Shown here: positions 1 to 4,475 of the stretch, one piece after another
How the letters are laid out: each line of letters opens with the position of its first letter
Numbering within the stretch: the first letter of the stretch is position 1
Assembly (NCBI GenBank): GCA_002361535.1
Contig: DETG01000132.1
Location: 1,202-14,183, forward strand
Direction of reading: 5' to 3'
DNA length: 12,982 bases
Source: Prevotella sp. UBA3294
Lineage (GTDB): Bacteria > Bacteroidota > Bacteroidia > Bacteroidales > Bacteroidaceae
Notes under the pieces: model-generated
The model's database searches: none
The model's input: the letters and a program-made list of their open reading frames with translations, nothing else
What the model was told of the DNA's origin: nothing
Program-made: the position numbers and the translations under genes

Positions 1-107
1 GCCTTCGACTGGTAGAAGGCCTGACGGCAATGGCCAAATAGCCGGACGACGAGGGCGACCTTCAGGCCGCGCCCGCCGACCAGTCCCGTTGCTACTTGGC
101 CCCAGAT
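1..107 (-). CDS. IS3-family transposase OrfB, N-terminal fragment reached by -1 frameshift (partial)
   Basis: In the -1 frame relative to orfA the minus strand stays open from the slippery site to the window edge. It reads IWGQVATGLVGGRGL followed by a segment containing VRLFGHCRQAFYQSK. This matches the usual start of IS3-type OrfB proteins, where a short basic helix is followed by a conserved GxxRQAYY-like motif before the DDE integrase core. The DDE residues would lie outside the window. No ATG sits at the beginning of this frame, which supports production as an OrfA-OrfB fusion by ribosomal slippage. The annotated start is the first codon after the slip and is not an initiation codon. Confidence 0.7.
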   Translation of the reverse strand, partial: MWGQVATGLVGGRGLKVALVVRLFGHCRQAFYQSK

Positions 108-478
108 TTTTTTCGGATTGGAATGTCGAAATACTCCTCGGCCTTGTCTATCATCATGTCACGCGCAAGAGTCTCCAGACGGGAGAACTCCAACGCCTTC
201 TCAAGTTCACGATTGCGCTTCCTTAACGCCGCAATCTCCTGCTTGTAGTCTTCCTTGCTGCGGTTTGCCATATCCGTCACTTCTGGTTCTGCTGGCAAAG
301 GTACTGATTTCTTTTCACATTCGTACTTCTTCAGCCAAGAATATAGCAAGGCATGATAAATGCCATGACGATTGCAAAAACTGCGCTTGCTCATTCCTGA
401 CTCATGATACAGACGAAGATAGTTTAAACGATCCTCTTCGCTGTACTTCGTTGGACTTTTTCTCATAATAATACACAT
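92..478 (-). CDS. IS3-family transposase OrfA (HTH plus leucine-zipper region)
   Basis: A 128-residue protein. The N-terminal half (about residues 10-50) looks like a transposase helix-turn-helix: a basic, YSEEDRLNYLRLYHESGMS-type helix followed by SKRSFCNRHGIYHALLYSWLKKYE. Residues about 75-112 (KEDYKQEIAALRKRNRELEKALEFSRLE) form a heptad-patterned coiled coil typical of IS3 OrfA oligomerisation zippers. The family role is to bind the IS ends and to supply the N-terminus of the OrfAB transposase. The start at 478 gives MCIIM; the internal ATG at residue 5 is an equally plausible start. It ends in RKKSGAK, and the two lysine codons are part of the A7 slip site. Promoter sequences were not evident between the IS end and the gene. 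Confidence 0.85.
   Translation of the reverse strand: MCIIMRKSPTKYSEEDRLNYLRLYHESGMSKRSFCNRHGIYHALLYSWLKKYECEKKSVPLPAEPEVTDMANRSKEDYKQEIAALRKRNRELEKALEFSRLETLARDMMIDKAEEYFDIPIRKKSGAK
107..113 (-). promoter_or_regulatory. Candidate programmed -1 ribosomal frameshift site (A AAA AAA)
   Basis: Seven T residues on the plus strand give CGA AAA AAA TCT in the orfA frame, which is the canonical X XXY YYZ heptamer A AAA AAA. A slip of -1 changes the next codon from TCT to ATC and enters the orfB frame, bypassing the orfA stop at 92-94. This is the mechanism known for IS3-family transposases. A GC-rich region follows on the minus strand (about 60-90) and could supply a stimulatory structure, but I did not resolve a clear stem. 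Confidence 0.7.
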
Positions 479-520
479 TTAATTGTTACTAAATGTGTCT
501 ACCTATATCAGTATAAGTCA

Positions 521-696
521 ACGTAGAGTCTAAGTAACGTTTACGTAGAGTCTGATTCGATCCGTTCCAGCCTCTCCTTACTCTCTTTCCGCCGTCTGTT
601 ACGACTCGTTCCGCCGTCTGTTTACTCTTATAGGTGACGGCGGAACGAGTGTTAACGCCGAATGGAACGGGTGTAAACGCCGATGGGAACGACCCG
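521..696. repeat. Head-to-head array of degenerate 22-bp repeats
   Basis: On the plus strand, 22-bp units start at 521, 543, 565, 587 and 609. Units 521 and 543 share ACGTAGAGTCT; units 587 and 609 share TTCCGCCGTCTGTT; four of the five carry GTCT at the same phase. On the minus strand three further 22-bp units start at 689, 667 and 645, each beginning TTCC and containing a CGGCGTTWACAC-like or CCGCCGTC core. The two half-arrays face each other and meet near 624-630, giving a perfect 15-bp inverted repeat at 604-618 and 636-650 with a 17-nt loop. The region lies immediately outside the putative IS end. No coding function is supported. The period is two helical turns, which would suit stacked protein binding, but no binding protein is known to me. 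Confidence 0.65.
604..650. repeat. Perfect 15-bp inverted repeat at the junction of the 22-bp arrays
   Basis: ACTCGTTCCGCCGTC at 604-618 is the exact reverse complement of 636-650, separated by 17 nt. No T-tract follows on either side, so it does not look like a terminator. It arises where the oppositely oriented 22-bp units meet. Confidence 0.8.
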
Positions 697-750
697 TAGA
701 TGACATCCCTTCGAAAAACCGAGGTTTTCGCTTTGGGGGAATTCTTTGGA

Positions 751-796
751 TCGCCTTCGGCGAGAAATCGAACAAAATCTAAACAAAATCAAACAA
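751..796 (+). repeat. Hairpin plus phased A-tract element, copy 1
   Basis: A small hairpin TCGCC-TTC-GGCGA (751-763) runs into a tail in which AAAATC blocks recur every 10-11 bp (763-796). The tail is the exact reverse complement of 946-979 over 34 bases, the tail of copy 3. The hairpin sequence differs from copies 2 and 3 (TGCCC-TTAC-GGGCA) but keeps the stem, so the stem changes are compensatory. This copy is inverted relative to the other two. Confidence 0.7.
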
Positions 797-857
797 AATG
801 TACCCATAATAGAATAAATCAATGCCACAGAAATATTTAGGATTTTGCACAGTTTAT

Positions 858-904
858 TTGTAAGATTTTGGATAGATTTTGTAGGATTTCTGCCCGTAAG
901 GGCA
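858..904 (-). repeat. Hairpin plus phased A-tract element, copy 2
   Basis: Read on the minus strand it starts with the hairpin TGCCC-TTAC-GGGCA (904-891), then AGAAATC and A-tracts spaced by 10-11 bp. It aligns with copy 3 at an offset of 88 bp with 28 of 34 tail positions identical. Similarity continues outward through CCCCCAAGAAGAAAACATAG-like sequence to about 929. The phased A-tracts predict intrinsically curved DNA. Confidence 0.7.
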
Positions 905-945
905 CCCCCAAGAAGAAAACATAGTCTATATTCTGTACCTTTGAA

Positions 946-992
946 TTGTTTGATTTTGTTTAGATTTTGTTCGATTTCTGCCCGTAAGGGCA
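946..992 (-). repeat. Hairpin plus phased A-tract element, copy 3
   Basis: On the minus strand the hairpin TGCCC-TTAC-GGGCA (992-979) is followed by AGAAATC and the A-tract tail. The tail at 946-979 is a perfect 34-bp inverted repeat of copy 1 (763-796). On the other flank it runs into GAAGAAAATATAG and the palindrome at 1005-1085. The copies together resemble a REP-like or small non-autonomous element, but no family name is claimed. Confidence 0.7.
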
Positions 993-1004
993 TCCCCCAC
1001 GAAG

Positions 1005-1085
1005 AAAATATAGTCTTTTTGACCCAAAAGTACTATGTTTTTGCCCCAAAAACACTATGTTTTTGGGTGCTAAAGACTATATTTT
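1005..1085. repeat. 81-nt near-perfect palindrome
   Basis: All arms share one axis at base 1045. The outer 14 bp are perfect (1005-1018 with 1072-1085), an inner CCCAAAA/TTTTGGG stem follows (1023-1029 with 1061-1067), and the apex is TGTTTTTG/CAAAAACA (1036-1043 with 1047-1054) around a CCC loop. Two short internal mismatched stretches separate the stems. It could extrude as a cruciform or fold in RNA from either strand. It abuts copy 3 of the hairpin/A-tract repeat, and a truncated relative of its outer arm (GAAAACATAGTCTATATT) follows copy 2. Confidence 0.75.
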
Positions 1086-1298
1086 TGTGAGTTAAAATGT
1101 TGGATTTTACTAATACGCTCATTATCAACGCTTTACCAAACCTCTCCAGATTTGCGTTTTTACGACCGAGAGGGCGGTTGGTTCTCAAAACGCGATTCTC
1201 GCACGTTAAACGAAGTTAATTCGTCAAGATAGTTCAAAAATTTAACAATTAACAAATGAGAATGTTCGCTTGCGGCGTGCTTAGAAAGCAATTATTAT
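1086..1298. other. Intergenic stretch with no recognised gene
   Basis: No credible coding region or RNA gene was seen. The only structure noted is a weak dyad in which GCGTTTT (1154-1160) pairs with AAAACGC (1187-1193) around an inner ACCG/CGGT. It is too short and imperfect to interpret. Confidence 0.4.
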
Positions 1299-1392
1299 AC
1301 TCACACAGAGTCATCAGAGCCAGCAGAGAAGCCACATGTGACTTTATCGTTCCTTGCGCTCACTCCGTTGACTCTACTGACTCTGTGTGAGT
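1299..1392. repeat. 94-nt foldback with perfect 15-bp ends
   Basis: ACTCACACAGAGTCA (1299-1313) and its exact reverse complement (1378-1392) bound the element. Pairing continues imperfectly inward for roughly 16 more positions (CAGAGCCAGCAGAG against TAGAGTCAACGGAG read from the other strand). The ends carry CACAGAGTCA/TGACTCTGTG motifs. There is no T-tract after the arms. It lies just beyond the terminator at 1394-1430, outside the preceding transcription unit, and looks like a small dispersed palindromic repeat rather than part of a gene. Confidence 0.65.
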
Positions 1393-1393
1393 T

Positions 1394-1430
1394 TATTAAA
1401 AAGGGGTGTACCTCGCGGTGCACCCCTTCC
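1394..1430 (-). terminator. Intrinsic terminator of the BspA-like / small-protein unit
   Basis: On the minus strand AAGGGGTGCAC (1428-1418) pairs with GTACACCCCTT (1411-1401) through one G-U wobble around a 6-nt loop. TTTTTAATAAA follows at 1403-1393. It lies about 45 nt after the stop of the 76-aa gene. The plus strand lacks a T-tract after the hairpin, so it acts on leftward transcription only. Confidence 0.8.
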
Positions 1431-1474
1431 TCACATAATTAACTCAAGTTTTGTAATATAATAGTGTTTTCGGC

Positions 1475-1705
1475 TTATTCATCCCACAAGGAGAAGAAAT
1501 CGCCGTCATCCCACAAGTCCCAAGTATTCTCCTTTGATCCTGTGTGACTTGGACCTGTTGTACCGCCTCCTCCAATGGGGCCATCCTCTTCATTTTCTCC
1601 CCCTTCTGTACCAAGATCCCAACCATCGGTTGACTTAGCACAGAAATAACTCTCGAAGAGCAAGGAAGATGTCTCTACTTCTGGCTTGATATAGATTCTT
1701 TTCAT
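1475..1705 (-). CDS. Small acidic Trp-Asp protein, function unknown
   Basis: A 76-residue protein starting MKRIYIKPEVE and ending SLWDE. I do not recognise a named family, but short proteins beginning MKK.YIKPE are common in Prevotella and Bacteroides. It is strongly acidic (17 Asp/Glu against 5 Lys/Arg), carries a central Gly/Thr-rich linker with GGGG, and all four tryptophans are followed by Asp (DGWD, NTWDLWDD, SLWDE). There is no signal peptide or membrane segment. It starts 13 nt after the stop of the BspA-like gene and is followed by the terminator, so it is probably co-transcribed and functionally tied to the surface protein. An overlapping frame (1444-1641) is less convincing because it begins inside this gene without the family-like N-terminus. 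Confidence 0.7.
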   Translation of the reverse strand: MKRIYIKPEVETSSLLFESYFCAKSTDGWDLGTEGGENEEDGPIGGGGTTGPSHTGSKENTWDLWDDGDFFSLWDE

Positions 1706-1718
1706 AACTCATAACCAT

Positions 1719-3944
1719 TTAACGAACAACATACTTTCTACCATTCACCACATAAATGCCCTTGGGGAGACCATTAATACCGTCTGTGGAATCAGCCACC
1801 ACCTGTCCGCTCAAATTCATCACCTTACCCTCGAACACAGTAGCACTATCCTTCGTAGTTGATGGTTTAGTGATTGCAGTAGCTATACCCAGTTGCTCCT
1901 CATTGATCTCAAACAGATCGTCCTCAGTTTCGATATAGTACACCATCTTGGCATTAGAGGCATGGTTGTCCTTGTCACACAGCACTACAGATGTGTAGGG
2001 AGACCAAGATACTGCACCATCAGTCATGGTCTTATAGAAACTGGCTTCCCAACCATCACCACCAGGCCACCAATAGTATGTGAACTTTGGCAGTTTCTCA
2101 TCTTTAAAGTAACTTCCCTTGAAGGTATAGGTGACACCACCTTCTGTAATGTCCGTCTGCTGAGCGGTAAGAGCAGTTCTTAATCCGCCGATAACAGTCT
2201 GTTCATCCGTTGTCAGCTCTGCTGCATTCTTTTCCACAATGGCTTTGGTAAAGTTATTAGCAAACTGGACACCTACAATTGTATTGGTTATTGTCCCTGT
2301 TCCACTCTCCGCATTGTGGAATCCCGGATGGATCATATAAGCCCTATGAGCCACCGTTTCAGTAACAGGTCGTTTGAACTTCAGGGTTATCAGTTTCTTA
2401 TTACCCTTTTCCTGTATATCCACACCACTGAACTCACACACTTCAACAGTAGCACCAAAAGCGGTCTCTAATTGTATCTTAGACATAGGGAATGGGAAAC
2501 ACATTGAATACCATTTATCGTCAACCATTCTATTATCAGGCCATATCTTTTCTGTCTTCACCTTTCCTGCTAACATAAACTGTTGCCATCCGGCATAATC
2601 ACTGGATAAAACTCTCCAAGGTTCATTCGTAAAAAAAGGGCCCTCTTTTTTTAGATACACATTTCCATCTTCTGCTTTAACAAACCATTCTGATGAAAAC
2701 ACATAATCCATATACAATTCCCCAGTAGAAGTATGGAATTCTTCAAAAAAAGGATCTCCAGTATAGGGTTCAGGACACCCTTCCTCAAACCATTTTACTC
2801 CCCAAGGTATAATGCGATTCAATGCATCCTCGTAAATATCTTCGTTTACATGCAAAATAGCGGGATGATGCTGGGAGTCACCGTCATCACCCTCCCAATC
2901 CAGACGATCTATAGTACCGTCATTATTATCTTTAAAAACAAACTTGTTAATATCAAAACCGTTAAAAGCTCCAGACTCACATCTTGTATTTCCTAACACA
3001 TAAACATCGGTTAAGTTGTGACAACCATTGAAAGCTCCTTGAACTTGATTCTCTCCTGTAGCAGACCCTTTTATCAGTTCTACTCCCTCAGGAATAACAA
3101 TTTCCTTAAGAGAATTGCAGTTCTCAAAAGCCGCACCTAAAATATTCTTTAAGGAATACGGTAAACGGATAGCCTCGATATCAGTGTTCATGAATGCCTG
3201 TTCACCTATTGTCTCTAAGCCCTCTGGCAGAACGACTTCTTTTAATGAGGTGCAGCCAAAGAATGCGCTTTTGCTAATTTCCTTAATACCATAATGCATA
3301 TCAACTTCTGTAAGACTTGTACATCCACCAAAAGTCTGGTTCTCGATTTTTGTTATACCAGTTCCAATTGTAACTTTTTGAAGATTTGTCAAGCCTCTAA
3401 AAACCTGCCTACCCAAAACCACATTATCGGTATCGAGATCTGGGATTATTATCTCTTCAAGCAGAAAAGACGCTCCATCATTAGAATCTCCATAAAGACC
3501 TTCTGGAATAACTGTTATAGATTTAGGGAAAGTAATTTTCTTAACCTGTTTCCATGTTGGGAAAAAAAGAAGTTCACTACCGTCCTCCTCATCACCGACA
3601 TAATTCATCTCGGATGCATCAAGCTCTGTGAAATTATTCCAAAATCCGGTACTCTCATTCACAAATAGAGTCGTCAAATCTAAGTCGGAAAAGTCACCGA
3701 TTAACTTAAGCTTTTTGCATTCATCTTGTCCCAAACCGATCAGTCCATCATCGTCTTTATAAGATGCATACAGATTAAATAAAGCATCTGGCTCTGTCAC
3801 CTCAATATATTGAGTTCCATTACCATCATCATAAATGCGCAAGCCTTCAATTGGATCATTACCTGTATCACCAGGCCAAACAACGGCGTTGGCCCCTATT
3901 GTGGTCAATGCGCAAAAAAACACTAAAAGAAAATACTTTTTCAT
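1719..3944 (-). CDS. BspA-like leucine-rich-repeat secreted or surface protein
   Basis: A 741-residue protein. Residues 1-20 form a signal peptide ending ANA. About residues 133-333 contain some seven BspA/Treponema-type leucine-rich repeats of the form IPxGxxxIxxxAFxxCxxLxxV, for example FFGCTSLKEVVLPEGLETIG and AFENCNSLKEIVIPEGVELI. The middle contains a WYSMCFPFPMSKIQLETAFG segment typical of large Bacteroidales surface proteins. The C-terminus (NLSGQVV...GLPKGIYVVNGRKYVVR) resembles the sorting domains of type IX secretion substrates. In this family such proteins act in adhesion to host matrix or other bacteria; that role is inferred. The longer frame to 3950 would begin with GTG two codons upstream; ATG at 3944 directly precedes the signal peptide and was chosen. 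The gene has a long structured leader and is followed by a small protein gene and a terminator. Confidence 0.88.
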   Translation of the reverse strand: MKKYFLLVFFCALTTIGANAVVWPGDTGNDPIEGLRIYDDGNGTQYIEVTEPDALFNLYASYKDDDGLIGLGQDECKKLKLIGDFSDLDLTTLFVNESTGFWNNFTELDASEMNYVGDEEDGSELLFFPTWKQVKKITFPKSITVIPEGLYGDSNDGASFLLEEIIIPDLDTDNVVLGRQVFRGLTNLQKVTIGTGITKIENQTFGGCTSLTEVDMHYGIKEISKSAFFGCTSLKEVVLPEGLETIGEQAFMNTDIEAIRLPYSLKNILGAAFENCNSLKEIVIPEGVELIKGSATGENQVQGAFNGCHNLTDVYVLGNTRCESGAFNGFDINKFVFKDNNDGTIDRLDWEGDDGDSQHHPAILHVNEDIYEDALNRIIPWGVKWFEEGCPEPYTGDPFFEEFHTSTGELYMDYVFSSEWFVKAEDGNVYLKKEGPFFTNEPWRVLSSDYAGWQQFMLAGKVKTEKIWPDNRMVDDKWYSMCFPFPMSKIQLETAFGATVEVCEFSGVDIQEKGNKKLITLKFKRPVTETVAHRAYMIHPGFHNAESGTGTITNTIVGVQFANNFTKAIVEKNAAELTTDEQTVIGGLRTALTAQQTDITEGGVTYTFKGSYFKDEKLPKFTYYWWPGGDGWEASFYKTMTDGAVSWSPYTSVVLCDKDNHASNAKMVYYIETEDDLFEINEEQLGIATAITKPSTTKDSATVFEGKVMNLSGQVVADSTDGINGLPKGIYVVNGRKYVVR

Positions 3945-4250
3945 TGTCACTTAAATTAATTATGTTAATAATATTATGAATAACTCCCTATATCTTGCCG
4001 CTAATGGGGTTGTTTAGTCCAATATGCGACTCGTTATGCTGTATTGATCAGGGAAGATGCTACTTATTTTCAGTTGTTGGCGCACACAGTTTCCACTGAT
4101 CGATTCTGGTTTCATTAAAAAGGCGCCGCTGTCTCGCGACTGAGCGCCGTAAACCAAATTGCAGGTGCTTATGATCTCTCGCAGACGAAACACCTCAAAT
4201 TAACATAAAACATAACAATAAACTCTCAAAAGAGAGCTATTAATTAACTC
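3945..4250 (-). ncRNA. Candidate structured 5' leader of the BspA-like gene
   Basis: About 300 nt separate the predicted promoter from the start codon. Read on the minus strand the leader holds a 5-bp CTCTC-TTTT-GAGAG hairpin near the transcript start (4236-4223), an AGGTG/CACCT stem (4195-4191 with 4167-4163), and a compound stem-loop (4156-4107) that ends in a T-tract. It does not match any riboswitch consensus that I can identify. The length and nested stems suggest post-initiation control, which is inference. Confidence 0.45.
4107..4156 (-). terminator. Terminator-like stem-loop inside the leader (possible attenuator)
   Basis: On the minus strand GGCGC (4148-4144) can pair with GCGCC (4126-4122), or alternatively CGCT with AGCG, over an inner GTC-GCGA-GAC stem with a GNRA-type loop. 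TTTTT follows at 4121-4117. An outer 6-bp TGGTTT/AAACCA stem (4156-4151 with 4112-4107) encloses the whole. The hairpin plus T-tract lies roughly 160 nt upstream of the start codon, where premature termination could be regulated. Confidence 0.5.
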
Positions 4251-4254
4251 GGTG

Positions 4255-4284
4255 CAAAGATACAAACTTTTGCAAAAAAAAAAA
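4255..4284 (-). promoter_or_regulatory. Predicted promoter of the BspA-like gene, with poly-T in the -33 region
   Basis: On the minus strand TATCTTTG (4262-4255) fits the Bacteroidetes -7 consensus TAnnTTTG. A clear TTTG at the usual 18-20-nt distance is missing; that position falls in a run of eleven T residues (4284-4274). Transcription would start near 4248 and yield the long leader. The homopolymer at the -33 position could make promoter strength length-dependent. Confidence 0.55.
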
Positions 4285-4379
4285 CGATTTAACTATTTTC
4301 GACTATAATAGTGCCAATAATTAACTTTTATAAACACTTAAGGGGATAAAAACAGTCTTTTATGGAAATATGCAGGTAT

Positions 4380-4412
4380 AAAAAACAGGGTGGCACCGAA
4401 GTACCACCCTGT
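4380..4412 (-). terminator. Intrinsic terminator of the outer-membrane receptor gene
   Basis: On the minus strand ACAGGGTGGTAC pairs with GTGCCACCCTGT around TTCG, giving a 12-bp stem (one wobble) closed by a C-UUCG-G tetraloop, and six T residues follow. It lies about 64 nt after the receptor stop codon. It insulates the receptor gene from the BspA-like promoter at 4255-4284. Confidence 0.9.
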
Positions 4413-4475
4413 CTTGTTGTTATAGATTCTCGATTGTGAATAGTTGATATAAGTTATTTATCTTTTTATTTTCAT

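Larger units (their letters stand above)
1..510 (-). mobile_element. IS3-family insertion sequence, upstream end (rest lies outside the window)
   Basis: The element is read leftwards. It contains a complete orfA, the A7 frameshift site and the first codons of orfB; the remainder lies left of base 1. The boundary at 510 is tentative. The minus-strand sequence from 510 starts TGATATAGGTAGACACATTT, which begins with TG as IS3-family ends do, and lies about 30 bp before the orfA start. A second TG dinucleotide at 520 is an alternative end. No target duplication can be checked because the other end is missing. IS3 assignment rests on the gene architecture and the orfB residues, not on a database match. 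Confidence 0.65.

Noticed and set aside
118..468. An open frame on the plus strand opposite orfA
   Set aside because: Shadow of the transposase gene, with no recognisable domain.
521..696. CRISPR array interpretation of the 22-bp repeats
   Set aside because: The units are contiguous, degenerate and in opposed orientation, with no unique spacers and no cas genes nearby.
652..1090. Two open frames (minus 652-993, plus 845-1090) in the repeat-rich intergenic region
   Set aside because: They run through the 22-bp array, the hairpin repeats and part of the palindrome; their sequences simply translate the repeats and have no family-like features.
1444..1641. Alternative frame over the small Trp-Asp gene
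   Set aside because: The 1475-1705 frame has a family-like start (MKRIYIKPEVE), a sensible gap to the upstream gene and a biased acidic composition; the alternative has none of these.
3945..4250. Known riboswitch (cobalamin, TPP, SAM or similar) in the BspA-like leader
   Set aside because: No conserved box of these classes was seen, and the downstream gene is not a metabolic or transport gene.
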